NCBI GenBank assembly: GCA_021156365.1
Contig: JAJNDK010000004.1
Span: forward strand, 1-64,000
DNA length: 64,000 nucleotides
Origin: Bacteroidota bacterium
GTDB taxonomy: Bacteria > Bacteroidota > Bacteroidia > B-17B0 > Aurantibacillaceae
Reading direction: 5' to 3'
Part shown: positions 6,201-15,467 of the stretch, piece after piece
Numbering within the stretch: position 1 is the first letter of the stretch
Layout of the letters: every line of letters begins with the position of its first letter
Notes under the pieces: model-generated
Database searches by the model: none
Told to the model about the DNA's origin: nothing
The model's input: only the letters and a program-made list of their open reading frames with translations
Translations under genes and position numbers: made by a program

Positions 6201-8950
6201 GCTTTTTGTGTAAAACGCAATTTACCCTCACTATCGTATATCATCTCCGCTTTTCCCTCATCGGGGGTTACGGAAGTGATCATCTGCCCGTAGCTGTTGT
6301 AATCATATACCGATGCCATGCTGATGGTACCGGGGCTGCTGCAGCTGATGCCTTTGGCCGAAACGCTTTTGCGTAATTTGCCGGCAAGATCGTAATAGCT
6401 CACGCTCCAGTGCCCGTAGTCGAGGCTGTATTCGACTGTTTCATGAGGCGGATCTGTGCCGACGACTGCCAGGGTTGCCAGGAACAGATCGGTATAGCTG
6501 AAGGAGATCCGGAAAAAGGAAGAGCCGCTGTTGTAGGGACTGTTGAAGGTCACCATACGGGTTCCCGAATTCACAGTGTAATGCGTGGTAGGTGTGAGCA
6601 CTGTATTCGTGTTCAGGTCAGTAATGGTAAAAACGATATCGGATGGAGTAACAGTATAGGTTGATCCCCCCAACGAGAAAATAGTGAGCGGCAATTTCAA
6701 TGTGCTTTTGCAGGAAGCCGGCAGGTGGATATCCACACTGCGGGTGCCCTGACCCTGCATCACATTTTTGATGGTGCTCATTGAGCAATTATCGGGACTG
6801 GAAAGCCCGCTCATACAGGAAGCAATAACCTGCCCCCCCGCACTATAGCTTACGATCTCTTTGTCATCAGCAGTAAGCGCAACTGTTTTCACAGCCTGTA
6901 TACCGCCCGTTAGGCTGGTGGTGTAGGTAGTAAGCGGATCGCTGCCATCCATGCTGCATTTGTAGGAAATATTCGTACCGAAAATATAACGCAGCTCATC
7001 GCCGCTCACCATGGTGAAGCTGCGGTTCTCATGGCCCGATCCCATCTGGTAATTGTCGCCGGGCTGTGTGCTGCGTTTTACACCGCCCATAGGATCGGCG
7101 CTGTATTCGGTGCGTGCATACGGATACGAAGTGGTAGCTATAAATGCATCGGGACCATTGTCGCTGTAATAATTGCCCACCGAACCACCAGTGGTGTTCT
7201 GCACGGAAGTGGGGCTGTTGAGTGTTCCGGAAGCATCAAAATCAACATACGAATAAGCGCCACCCGAGCTGTTCAAAAAGAAGCTGGTATTATAGCTCAG
7301 CATATTTCCGGAAGGAGCAGGAAGTGTTTTCAATGCCGCACGTCCATAGCTATCGTACACAGTTTGTGTGGCATACACCTGCCCGTATACATCGCGGATC
7401 AGGTCCTGGGTGCTGCGCCCGAGGCTGTCGGTGTAGCTGCGCGTGGTGGATGTGATATTGCCATCGAGGTCGTAGCTCACGGTTTCGCTGTAGTTCTTTG
7501 CATCATCCGTAAAAGCAGGCAGGGAAAAAGTTACACTGAGCGCCGGGCGTTTGGTAGGATCCGTATGGTCGCTCGATCCGAATTCCAGCCGCCGGTAGGT
7601 AGCGGAGCTTTCGTTCTGCAGCACCAGCGCCCAGCCGTGATTGCTCAGCGGATCGTTCACCATTGTCTGCACATGGCTGGTCACCGTCACCGAATAATTC
7701 TGCGTGGCAGTGGAAGAAGAAGAGAGGCTCAGCTGGTCGGAAGTAATACGTCCCGGCTGGTTGAACCATACATTGTTCAGCTCCTCCCAGCTTCCCGACA
7801 CCCGCTGCAGGTAGCTGGCATTGCTGCCTCCGAGTGTGCTGTGGTTGGTCCCGTAAAGCGTAAGCGTGGAAGCGCTCACCGTAGCCAGGCTGGGGATCGA
7901 ACTGAGATCGAAGCCGATATACGAGCGGTATTTGTTCCAGCTCCCGGCGCTCCATCGCTGTGAATAAAAAAGAGTGTGATGCGGATAACCAATGTCGCCA
8001 TAGGTAACACCATTATCATTCAGCACTAAAAGGTTGTCCTTGCCCGAAACATCATCGGGCACAATGTTTACCGTCACTGAGTTCCCCCAGGAGCCTATGG
8101 CAAAATATTTTTTCGCGGTGAAGCCATAGGCATCCGTTACCGTAAGTGTATACAAGCCGGTGCCCAGGCTACTGATGTCCTGCGTAGTAGCGGAGTTGGA
8201 CCAGGAGTAGGTATAAGGCGGTACTCCATTGGTCACACTTACATCGATAGCGCCGGAGCTGGCGCCAATGGCAGTGTTCACATGTGTAACGAGGCCTTTG
8301 ATCTCCATAGGTAATGCATAGGTAAGTTCCAGCCGCGGGCGCAGGCCAGCCGTGGCATTATCGGAAGAGCCAAAGCTCAGGCCACGGGCGGAAGAGGTGA
8401 CTTCGTCCTGCAGCATCAATACCCAGCCGAAGCTACTCACCGGGTTATCGATCATGATTCGCACATGATCTGTTACATTCACCGTGTAGGTTTCGGAGGC
8501 GCCACCACTGGCTGCAAGACTTATCTCATCGGTAGCAATATTGCCCGGCTGGGTGTTCCAGGTAACAGTACCTTCATTCCAGGCAGCAGACAGCCTGCGC
8601 AGGTAGGAGGCATTGCTGCCGCCGTGAAACCTGGTATGGTTACCGGTTCCGTACAAAATAAGGTTGGCCGAAATAATACGTGCATTGTAGGGAAGCGAGG
8701 CAAGATCGAACTGTATCAGGCCGCGCGTTTTGTGCCATACAAACGTGTTGGCACGATCCGACTGGTATTCGGTCTCTGCCCCGTAATTTGCATTGCCAAA
8801 GGTATCGCCGCTGTCTTTCAGCTTCACGTTGGCATCTTTTCCGGTGGTGCCGTCCGGCTGCATCACTACGAAGGTGGTTTGTGCCAGGGAGGAAAGGCTA
8901 AGCATCAAACCTAAACCAAGAAGGGCTGTTTTTTTACGAATGTTTTGCAT
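3242..8950 (-). CDS. Rhs-repeat polymorphic toxin with two DNRLRE domains and an SprB-like repeat
   Basis: This is a 1902-aa secreted protein with a signal peptide at about 1-23 (..SLAQ). Residues about 27-211 and 292-473 are two DNRLRE-type beta domains (LIQFDLASLP.., SYIGFDLSSIP..). Between them is an SprB-like repeat (GVPPYTYSWSNSATTQDISSLGTGLYTLTVTD). YD/RHS repeats fill about 480-1560 and end in the Rhs core signature GRWFAPDPYREF..NPVNATDPNGG, with D1564 just before NPVNATDP. Rhs cores form a hollow shell around a C-terminal toxin. The tip after about residue 1575 is about 330 aa, matches no toxin fold I know and becomes AT-rich toward its end. The gene is last but one in an operon behind the 1654-aa and 168-aa genes, with 20 bases to the latter, and overlaps the immunity candidate. 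Confidence 0.9.
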   Translation of the reverse strand: MQNIRKKTALLGLGLMLSLSSLAQTTFVVMQPDGTTGKDANVKLKDSGDTFGNANYGAETEYQSDRANTFVWHKTRGLIQFDLASLPYNARIISANLILYGTGNHTRFHGGSNASYLRRLSAAWNEGTVTWNTQPGNIATDEISLAASGGASETYTVNVTDHVRIMIDNPVSSFGWVLMLQDEVTSSARGLSFGSSDNATAGLRPRLELTYALPMEIKGLVTHVNTAIGASSGAIDVSVTNGVPPYTYSWSNSATTQDISSLGTGLYTLTVTDAYGFTAKKYFAIGSWGNSVTVNIVPDDVSGKDNLLVLNDNGVTYGDIGYPHHTLFYSQRWSAGSWNKYRSYIGFDLSSIPSLATVSASTLTLYGTNHSTLGGSNASYLQRVSGSWEELNNVWFNQPGRITSDQLSLSSSSTATQNYSVTVTSHVQTMVNDPLSNHGWALVLQNESSATYRRLEFGSSDHTDPTKRPALSVTFSLPAFTDDAKNYSETVSYDLDGNITSTTRSYTDSLGRSTQDLIRDVYGQVYATQTVYDSYGRAALKTLPAPSGNMLSYNTSFFLNSSGGAYSYVDFDASGTLNSPTSVQNTTGGSVGNYYSDNGPDAFIATTSYPYARTEYSADPMGGVKRSTQPGDNYQMGSGHENRSFTMVSGDELRYIFGTNISYKCSMDGSDPLTTYTTSLTGGIQAVKTVALTADDKEIVSYSAGGQVIASCMSGLSSPDNCSMSTIKNVMQGQGTRSVDIHLPASCKSTLKLPLTIFSLGGSTYTVTPSDIVFTITDLNTNTVLTPTTHYTVNSGTRMVTFNSPYNSGSSFFRISFSYTDLFLATLAVVGTDPPHETVEYSLDYGHWSVSYYDLAGKLRKSVSAKGISCSSPGTISMASVYDYNSYGQMITSVTPDEGKAEMIYDSEGKLRFTQKAEQVSGKKFSYVNYDAFDRVVETGEYTAGNFGSGSLYFQNYYGAYSPSYLHNTESSEVLDSIDYINDPLCSNQFFSDYDTLSTSTNIPAGYAYRSQYADKYRTGQLSRTWNDYTTTWYSYDNMGRSIATVQEIKDGDYTGLSTGAGIKTNETVYDAVKGYVTESHYQKNVSAEKLSTYFTYDAEGKVVKTEITRGANTNKEVLSRMQYYRMGAVKRLEMGGNMQGVDYVYRINGQLKSMNHPSLDETKDPGKDGSTSSTNNLFAKDMFAYTLEYHAGDYTRTGSNIGASAAFTTSYNGLINALHYKTAATTNGVTNGADYIAPSTGYSVQVTTTTSTELANQYTYDSYGRLSTSVFGTYNNSTPAFTSRTDYKEFGSSSGGIEYDANGNIKNLQRNGHGVGGVYTMDNMTYTYTSNTNKLASITDAITHTNYGGSTVQFATSGTSKTFSYDNAGQMTASQAEDVSSITYYPGGMVKKVSFGTGNYTEYFYNDAGQKYKVIYYTASGSTYAYHWYIGPCIYEKQSSALVLTEATLAGAVLKNTGSNLETGELHFALTDHLGNVRVSFKKASNGMAQLVSRNDYYVYGGVMPGRSLNPTDFSFAYQGTEKAKDASRWDQFELRLFNHDLGRWFAPDPYREFSSAYVGMADNPVNATDPNGGQIKYMRSYGLQAQGASAGWNAFHEGLAAEAKMAAEARDLAEMNSYKTTMRHNMPTIASDDGITKNEVRSMLSMSQGLPNHSHAIDVNSDDVVFNVWSGIDATRRYAHSKGIKSFWKQSMQWVDGALQWVVTEAYLADKVNTMKKNMPKQLHSGKLPSGFIIKFDFSPILRVGDISDDGLQKLVTHFTPEIKEEITKFVEGLDPSILASDNFAAMKTMDFSSLLNAFMLKPDDSETGVRQIEFDAFYSNIRPGQGGSGLIPLGKVMDEYPQRTKGPFGIDIMNFERFGDTPDSQIINSFKGIGVWIQDQSYNRALWINFSLNEVYPPM

Positions 8951-8970
8951 AACAGGCAGGTATAAAGTTT

Positions 8971-9477
8971 TTAAAAATCAGTAGTGTAAGAAGGTAATTC
9001 ATCGCTTTCTATCCACACTTTGATCCGGAAACGCGATAAGAGAGAAAGATCACCGAAGTAGACACGTATATTCATCCCTGTCCGGTCGAGACTATAAAGC
9101 CCTGAATTATCGACATCCGAACCGGGTACCGTAAATTCGGTATTCGTGAGCTCCTGAATGTCTGTAGTGTCACTTATGTTTTGCAGAAGCACAGTAAATT
9201 TTGCACCGGAAGGATCGCCGGCGTACAGCACATGCAGGTAGCGTGCATAGATGGTATCACCGGCGCCTACTACCGAGTATCCGGCCGGGTCGGTCATTAC
9301 ATAAAGCTCCAGTATGCCTTTGGATGCGAGATCCTGTGCGGAGGAGAAACGACACAGAAAGAAAAGGAATAAAACGATGGTTGATTTTACCGCTCGCGAA
9401 GCCTCGCGAGAGCGCAGAGCAGGCGCAAAGTCCCGATAGCTATCGGGAGCGAAGGTTGTATGTGTGGTTTTGTGCAT
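8971..9477 (-). CDS. secreted beta-rich accessory protein of the Rhs operon, with repeat-derived N-terminus
   Basis: This 168-aa protein lies between the two giant Rhs-operon genes (13 bases after one, 20 before the other), so it is probably co-expressed and may help their export or assembly. The hydrophobic signal core begins only around residue 32 (STIVLFLFFLCRFSSAQ). The first ~30 residues are encoded by palindromic repeat DNA, including TCCCGATAGCTATCGGGA, read as APDSYRDFA. No start codon exists right before the signal core (the codon is GTA), so translation must begin at the ATG at 9477 or an unseen site. The mature part, about 120 aa, appears to be a beta-sandwich without a recognised family. 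Confidence 0.65.
   Translation of the reverse strand: MHKTTHTTFAPDSYRDFAPALRSREASRAVKSTIVLFLFFLCRFSSAQDLASKGILELYVMTDPAGYSVVGAGDTIYARYLHVLYAGDPSGAKFTVLLQNISDTTDIQELTNTEFTVPGSDVDNSGLYSLDRTGMNIRVYFGDLSLLSRFRIKVWIESDELPSYTTDF
9391..9448. repeat. two palindromes inside the start of a gene
   Basis: CTCGCGA..TCGCGAG at about 9393-9410 and the perfect 18-bp palindrome TCCCGATAGCTATCGGGA at 9431-9448 lie within the first codons of the 168-aa gene. Between them is gcgcagagcaggcgcaaag, similar to the cgcagag repeat at 24264-24292. They appear to be small inserted repeats now read as protein. Confidence 0.7.
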
Positions 9478-9490
9478 AGTTGTTGCTTTT

Positions 9491-12400
9491 TTAGTTTAAT
9501 CCTCTTGCAAAATTTACGCGGGTGGATTTGATCTTTTTCAGACCGATGCCCGGAACTTCCTGCCAGATCTCTGTTACCCGTCCTGCATTGTCGTATATAT
9601 ATTTAGTAGCATAGGTATCATTACCCAGATCGGAAATCAACCAGCCTGTTTTCGGATCGTATACCTTTGCCGAGAAATTGGATACCACGGGGTGGAACTG
9701 CAGGTCGTCGAAATACGCGGCGCCCGAGCCGGCATTCACATAGATCCGCAGATCGTTGGGGCTGGTGCCGGCAGAAGTGTAATCCGCCGGCACATTGATG
9801 TCCACCCACACCAGGTACCAGTCGCCTACCTGTATGGCTTTTGCATCATTCTTTTGAACCTGCACGGTAGTGGAAAGCGTGGTGCTGTTGGAAGTTCCGG
9901 TAAGGCTCATTATCAGCTTTGCATTGGCGGGACTGTCGCTGTGGATCCATACGGATGCACGATAGGTGCGACCGCGCAGCAATCCTAACTCCTCGCCTTT
10001 GCTGCCTGTGCCTAAGTGCTTCACTTTGTAGATCGGGCCATCATTGCCGCTGCTCACACTGATGTATTTCGTGCCTGTGTGTGCCGTGCGTGCACCCGAA
10101 GTTTGCTGCGTGGTGTTGCTGTTGGAAAGGACCTCCCCGTTAAAGAAGGTGCTTGTGGTCATGCCACTGGTGTACGATTTTGTTTCTTCGAAACCGGTAT
10201 AGGTAAAGCTCAGGTAATTGCAGTTACTTACGGAAGCGATCGGCTGGTTCTCTTCTATATCAAATTTCGAAGCGGCGTAAGTGTTTTTGAAGCCGATGTT
10301 TTCCAGCACATGTGTTTTGCTGTCCATCAGGTTGGCCTCACCGGAGAAACGCCAGCGCAGGTCGCAGGTATCCGGGTTGCTGTAGCTGAAAGGATGGGCA
10401 GTTACTTCACTTCCTTTATATAATCCGTAGGTATTGATGCTGCCTGCCTGCCCGCCCCATACATAGGAGCGCTGGTTGAGCCAGAAACCGTAATTGTTGC
10501 TGCCGGTAGTATAGCCTCCGGCGAGATCGTAATAACGCATGTTGAAAGACTTGCTGAAAGTGGCAGCAGTCCGTTGTGCAAAATCGCCGCCGCCGGTGAT
10601 CGTTGTATCCACCACTATCTTCGTGGAAGCTCCCAGGGCGGTCTGATTAGTATAGGTACTATTGAGCGCTTTCGGCCCGCAGGTAACATATTCCGTGACG
10701 CGGAAAGCAGGTACCACTTTTTCTTTACGGGTGCTTTTGTTAGCTGACTCCGTATAAGATTCCACTGCCTGGCCTGTGATCTCATCACGCTTCAGTACAT
10801 CGGATAAAGAGGAAGCTCCACCAATAGCATAGGTGAAGTGCGCAATAGGTTCCAGCTGATAATCACGAATGATGGTGATGGTGTGATTGTACCTGTTGCA
10901 GGAAGGACAATTGACATTTGCATTCACAATATCTCCGTTGGGTTTTATACGTTTCTTACAAAAATCCCAGCCGTTCACATTCTGGGCATCCAGCACCTGC
11001 ACCGTTGCGCCCTGCAGGGTATTGTCATACTCATAGGTGGACTTGCTCAGTATAGTGCCGTTCACATCTGTCATCCGCTCTTCAGTCAATACACCCCACC
11101 AGGCAAGCCCCTTACGGTTCAGCTCTATTATGTAACAGGTATCGTTTACGGAGCCTGTATAATGACAATAGCTCGTGCCATAGGACGTACTTCGTTTTTG
11201 CACATTCAGCTGATCTGCCCCTAATTCGTTATTAGCCGTATTATAAATGCAGACAACCTCCCCCTGCGCTGCATTGATCCTGCCGAGATTTCGCGCGCTT
11301 ACCTTTCCATAGCCTATCGCAGGACCCATTTGGTTTTTATCCACACTGAAAGAGGTGAGCTCCCTGTACATTTTATCTCCGCCATTCCAGTCGCGGTAGG
11401 CTTTCGGATAGAGAAAACGGTCTGCTTCCATAGTGGCTACTCCGTTCTCATATACATACTCCTGCACATAGCCTTCTGCCGTTCCGTTGCGCGAGGTGAT
11501 CTTTTTTACCCGGATACCGCCGCCATAATTGGTAGTGGTCATCGGTAATTCATATTTCAGGTAGCCATTACCTTTATAAGTATCAGAGTCGTTGTCGAAG
11601 CCGTCGAACTTTGTGCTGTCGAGATCCAGACTAAACTTATCTTCTCTCCGGCAGGAATAATATACTTTTTCCACACCCGTGATCCGCAGCGGGGAAGTGT
11701 AGAGATTAAAGGTTCCCGAACAGACGATATCCCGGAAAGGATCCATCACTCCGAAACGGGAAATAAATACGGATTTGCTTGTTCCACCGGGAGCTGAGCT
11801 CACAAGAGACGTGAAATCGCTGACCAAAGGGCTTTCCATACGAAGCTTCCATTTTTTTCCGGCCCGTTCACTTACATGATCTTTGTAATAAGTAGCCATG
11901 GCGATCGGGTAAATACGTGCAGCGCCCCTGTATCCGCCGGTTTCGTTCCATACTTTTTCGTAGTTGTTCGATTCGTAGTCGAACTCCAGCAAGCCACCCG
12001 ACGGCAAGGTGATCTTGCGCAAACTCCAGGCATCCGTATAATCTTTGGAAGTGGAGGTTGTATATCGGCTCAGGGCCGGTGCGGCAAAATCGCTTTTGTA
12101 ATACCCCCAGTAATCTGCTGCCCTTGCATCGTAATCGGGATTATCCGTAGAGGAGGCATAATTATAATCGAATAAAAAACCGGGCGCTATCTTGCTATGG
12201 CTCAAACCAAAAGTATTGATCTCCGTGAGCGTCAGTTTCCCGCTCACTGCTGTTTGGCCACCCGTCATCCCGAGGCTGGAAGGCACTTCGTTCCAGTTAC
12301 GGAAACCAAGCGTATCGGGGGCCATGATATTGATGTTGCGGTGATAGTATTTACAGAGACTATAGTCATAGCTGAATTCAACTGTTTGCAAAGACAGATT

Positions 12401-14455
12401 ATCAATAGCTGTTTTATTGGCTGTGTACCAATCGCCGGTGTATAAATAATTGCTTGAATTAGCTGTATTGCTAAGACTAAAACCCGTGGGTGTACTGAAG
12501 GAAGATTTGGAAGGAAGCGATGCCATATCACTGTTCTTTACGAGAATCAGTTTGCTGATAGCCAACAAGGGAAAGGGCTTCTTTTTTACAGTGCTTGTCC
12601 AGTTGCAAACAAAACCCTGAGATTTAGCAGTCGATACATGCCGGAGAAATGCTTTTCCGGTATTCACAGCTGTAGTGCAGGGAAAAGAAGTGGATGAATT
12701 GATCGTTGCCAGTAATGTTCCCGAGCTGTTATTTTCCCGGATCTCGAGCGTTGTTCCCGTAGTTAATGAAGTAACTACAACCGAAAGGGTTTCAGCTGTT
12801 ACCGGGTCAATAGTCATATCCCAGGTGGTACCCGATCCATAAAACTGGTTATCATACGTGAATGTTCCGGTGTAAGACTGGGCAAGTATATTATTCTGAT
12901 CGGCCCCGGAACCGGAATTCATCCGAAGTGTCGCATCAAAATCCGAAACGGAGGAGAATTCGTCCTTGCGCGGCTCCCTTACCAATAAAGCTGTATGGCT
13001 GCTGGTAGAGATAGCGTTCAGGTAAAAATGCTCCATATCCGAAACACTAATGGTGCCTACTTTTGCGTCATTGGTCAGCGTTACATCATCATCCTCTTCG
13101 GCGGGTGTGAATGGCTCCGCATATCCTGCATCATAATTCGGATCGTTTTGAAGCTCCATGTTGAAACCGAATGCAGGCGTCCGTTTCAGGTAATGTTCCG
13201 ACCATAATTTATAATCGTAACTTACCCAATAACCTGCATCGCCGGTATTGGCGATGCCATCCGTATTGGAGTCCACATAATCAGGCCCGGTGACCGCAGT
13301 CAGCAGCCACTGGTAGGCGAATTTGTTCTCATCGATGTATTCGACAAAACGGTTCCCGTCATTATAGGATATATTTATTATAATATTGGAATTAGCCGGA
13401 TCGTCGATCCCCGGATTAAAATCATCCAGTTCCTGCCGCTCTCTTAACTTGTAATCATTATCTAATGGCAGGATATAATTCAGTGTTTTGTTCACATATA
13501 CTGGTAGTGAATAATGATATACCATTCCCAGGGGATCGGTGATTCTGTATCCGCCTATTGTATTTCCCAGACCGGTATACCTCGAACTGTTGCGGGCATG
13601 CCCCGACTCGAAGTTGATGAACCCGCTAACGCCCGTATTGATCTCGCTGTTGGTGAAGTACTCCACATAATAGGGTGTCACCAGCCGGTTGGCGCTCTGG
13701 TTAAAATTCTCATCCCCAATCATAGTGCCTGCTCCATTGTATTCGGCTCCCATAAAAGGGCGCGTATCACTGCTGTAATAATCCGTAACCGCTTCCCCCT
13801 GTAGCTTCACAGGAGTAGAACCATTAATGACAGAAGGATAGTGCCGGGAGATCAGGGTGTCATGAAAATCACCTGCCATACTGAACTGCATGGTTTTGGA
13901 AAAACCGCTTACATCATATCCTCCATATACCTGGCTGGCTTTTATTTTCCCATAATCAAACAGATTAGGTATCAGGCTGCCTCCAATGCCCGGGCCGGAA
14001 ATGCTGTAGTTATCATAATCCACGGCATAATACTCCAGCGAGTCGTTCATGTATCTGGAAGGATATATATCTACATTTTTGGCCGGAAAACCCTGTGTAA
14101 TACTTCCGTTCTTAAAATGCATACAGCCATACTGATAGGAAGGCACCTTGTCCTTCATGCTGTAATAATAGCATTCATCGCAATCATCGGGCACTCCGGA
14201 AACATTCCTGACAATAGCGCCCCCGGCAGCAAGTCCCCAACCAAGGCCTACGTCACTGGCATCCTGCTGCAGGCCAACGCCCGCCGCATAGCCGATGGTC
14301 AACGGAATGGATTTACCGGTGTTGCTGGGAATGGTCAGCAGGTTTTCCGAATAACTGAGATTCCCTGTGAATTTGTTTACTTCCTGCGCACACGATTCTG
14401 TTGCAGCAGCGCCTATGAGCAGAAGGCTCAGTAGTTGATAGATTTTTTTGGTCAT
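9491..14455 (-). CDS. giant secreted Rhs/SpvB-like shell protein
   Basis: This 1654-aa protein has a signal peptide ending near residue 24 (..ESCAQ). Residues about 27-90 (FTGNLSYS.., IPLTIGYAAG.., DVGLGWGLAAGGAIVR) match the opening of SpvB/Rhs-type shell proteins in Bacteroidota. The long middle is beta-rich with many Tyr and Asp residues. Residues about 1435-1590 resemble a carbohydrate-binding-like jelly roll ending in AYFDDLQF. The last ~55 residues are a YD repeat (YIYDNAGRVTEIWQE). It lacks an Rhs core end and toxin tip. It is the first gene of the operon, so it may supply the N-terminal half of a two-chain shell completed by the 1902-aa protein. A glycan-binding surface role for the jelly roll is possible. 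Confidence 0.75.
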   Translation of the reverse strand: MTKKIYQLLSLLLIGAAATESCAQEVNKFTGNLSYSENLLTIPSNTGKSIPLTIGYAAGVGLQQDASDVGLGWGLAAGGAIVRNVSGVPDDCDECYYYSMKDKVPSYQYGCMHFKNGSITQGFPAKNVDIYPSRYMNDSLEYYAVDYDNYSISGPGIGGSLIPNLFDYGKIKASQVYGGYDVSGFSKTMQFSMAGDFHDTLISRHYPSVINGSTPVKLQGEAVTDYYSSDTRPFMGAEYNGAGTMIGDENFNQSANRLVTPYYVEYFTNSEINTGVSGFINFESGHARNSSRYTGLGNTIGGYRITDPLGMVYHYSLPVYVNKTLNYILPLDNDYKLRERQELDDFNPGIDDPANSNIIINISYNDGNRFVEYIDENKFAYQWLLTAVTGPDYVDSNTDGIANTGDAGYWVSYDYKLWSEHYLKRTPAFGFNMELQNDPNYDAGYAEPFTPAEEDDDVTLTNDAKVGTISVSDMEHFYLNAISTSSHTALLVREPRKDEFSSVSDFDATLRMNSGSGADQNNILAQSYTGTFTYDNQFYGSGTTWDMTIDPVTAETLSVVVTSLTTGTTLEIRENNSSGTLLATINSSTSFPCTTAVNTGKAFLRHVSTAKSQGFVCNWTSTVKKKPFPLLAISKLILVKNSDMASLPSKSSFSTPTGFSLSNTANSSNYLYTGDWYTANKTAIDNLSLQTVEFSYDYSLCKYYHRNINIMAPDTLGFRNWNEVPSSLGMTGGQTAVSGKLTLTEINTFGLSHSKIAPGFLFDYNYASSTDNPDYDARAADYWGYYKSDFAAPALSRYTTSTSKDYTDAWSLRKITLPSGGLLEFDYESNNYEKVWNETGGYRGAARIYPIAMATYYKDHVSERAGKKWKLRMESPLVSDFTSLVSSAPGGTSKSVFISRFGVMDPFRDIVCSGTFNLYTSPLRITGVEKVYYSCRREDKFSLDLDSTKFDGFDNDSDTYKGNGYLKYELPMTTTNYGGGIRVKKITSRNGTAEGYVQEYVYENGVATMEADRFLYPKAYRDWNGGDKMYRELTSFSVDKNQMGPAIGYGKVSARNLGRINAAQGEVVCIYNTANNELGADQLNVQKRSTSYGTSYCHYTGSVNDTCYIIELNRKGLAWWGVLTEERMTDVNGTILSKSTYEYDNTLQGATVQVLDAQNVNGWDFCKKRIKPNGDIVNANVNCPSCNRYNHTITIIRDYQLEPIAHFTYAIGGASSLSDVLKRDEITGQAVESYTESANKSTRKEKVVPAFRVTEYVTCGPKALNSTYTNQTALGASTKIVVDTTITGGGDFAQRTAATFSKSFNMRYYDLAGGYTTGSNNYGFWLNQRSYVWGGQAGSINTYGLYKGSEVTAHPFSYSNPDTCDLRWRFSGEANLMDSKTHVLENIGFKNTYAASKFDIEENQPIASVSNCNYLSFTYTGFEETKSYTSGMTTSTFFNGEVLSNSNTTQQTSGARTAHTGTKYISVSSGNDGPIYKVKHLGTGSKGEELGLLRGRTYRASVWIHSDSPANAKLIMSLTGTSNSTTLSTTVQVQKNDAKAIQVGDWYLVWVDINVPADYTSAGTSPNDLRIYVNAGSGAAYFDDLQFHPVVSNFSAKVYDPKTGWLISDLGNDTYATKYIYDNAGRVTEIWQEVPGIGLKKIKSTRVNFARGLN

Positions 14456-14780
14456 ATCTATAGCTATAAGGTGTAGTACGTTTCGTTTGTTTCCTTCGAT
14501 TCGAACAAGGCAATAATAGAATATTGAAGTTTGAAGTGCATTAATTTCTTGTTAACAAATCTCTAAAGTCTTCATTTATCGAAATTTGATTTGTTAACCG
14601 GAATAAACAGTTTTTGCGCGAATTGCCCTTGCCGCTTTCGACGAATATTAAAAACATCACTGATATCAATGCCTTTAAGACTGCTTGTTTACACGAGTAT
14701 TCGTGTGTCTTTACAAACGTTCACATTGTTTTTTGGGTATCTTCCGGATTTTCACGATTTTTACTTTTGTAATTCTATCC
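14456..14780. promoter_or_regulatory. divergent intergenic region between Rhs operon and response regulator
   Basis: These 325 bases separate the leftward Rhs operon from the rightward regulator and must hold promoters for both. TACTTTTG at 14762-14769 fits the -7 consensus TAnnTTTG and lies 11 bases before the regulator ATG, but no TTTG sits at the usual distance upstream. On the minus strand TATTATTG (14518-14511) is the closest -7 match for the Rhs operon. No other gene or repeat is evident. Confidence 0.4.
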
Positions 14781-15443
14781 ATGAAATCCAGCACAAAAAT
14801 CAGGATCGCCCTTGCCGAAGATCATGGGATGCTGCGTACAGCCTACCGCAATATCCTTTCGCAAAGGACCGGTTACAAAGTCATTCATGAGGCCGCCAAC
14901 GGACAGGAGCTGCTCGACAATATGAAAAAAAAGGCGGCCGACATTGTGCTGCTCGATCTGGATATGCCCGTGATGAGCGGGAAAGAAGCCTTCGAGCTGA
15001 TCAAAATCCTGTTCCCGAAAACCCGGACGATAATTATCAGCGCGCATTATGATCAAAGCTACGTTTCAGAATATTTCTACAAAGGCGTGAATGGGTATTT
15101 ATCCAAGAACGCTACCGATGATCAGCTCTTCGAAGCGATCGATTCCGTCATGGAGGAAGGATACTATTATGATATCAGCACTTCCCGTTTCCTGATCGAA
15201 GAAGTGATCAACAACAAAGAACAAAAGCATTCCGCAGAAGAATTAAACATCAACAGTATAGAGGTAGAGATCCTGAAAATGATCTGTGATGAAATACCTA
15301 CCAAAAAAATAGCAGAAAAACTCCAGCTCAGTGTCTACGCGGTCGATCATCACCGGCGCAATATCCTCGCAAAAACAGAACAAAGCAACCTCATCGGTCT
15401 CTTCAAATTCGCCCTGCGAAACGGCATTACGAAGATCACATAG
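14781..15443 (+). CDS. NarL/LuxR-family response regulator
   Basis: This 220-aa two-component regulator has a receiver domain at about 6-125, with the acidic pair E13-D14, predicted phosphoacceptor D59 (VLLDLDMP) and the YLSKN lysine near 115. A LuxR-type helix-turn-helix lies at about 155-215 (EVEILKMICDE..TKKIAEKLQLSVYAVDHHRRNIL). The ATG at 14781 is chosen because KIRIALAEDH is the natural beginning of a receiver. An upstream in-frame Met would add an AT-rich tail outside the domain. No histidine kinase is encoded nearby, so its partner is elsewhere. Being divergent from the Rhs operon it could control it, but this is positional inference only. Confidence 0.9.
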   Translation: MKSSTKIRIALAEDHGMLRTAYRNILSQRTGYKVIHEAANGQELLDNMKKKAADIVLLDLDMPVMSGKEAFELIKILFPKTRTIIISAHYDQSYVSEYFYKGVNGYLSKNATDDQLFEAIDSVMEEGYYYDISTSRFLIEEVINNKEQKHSAEELNINSIEVEILKMICDEIPTKKIAEKLQLSVYAVDHHRRNILAKTEQSNLIGLFKFALRNGITKIT

Positions 15444-15467
15444 AAAGTACAATAAAAACTCCTTGTC

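Noticed and set aside
7031-7963. Long open frames antisense to the Rhs gene (up to 310 codons)
   Set aside because: They lie opposite strongly supported coding sequence, have no family match and show composition typical of reverse-strand shadows of a high-GC repeat gene.
14591-14780. N-terminal extension or separate small protein before the NarL-type regulator
   Set aside because: It does not belong to the receiver fold, and a promoter-like element lies within it.
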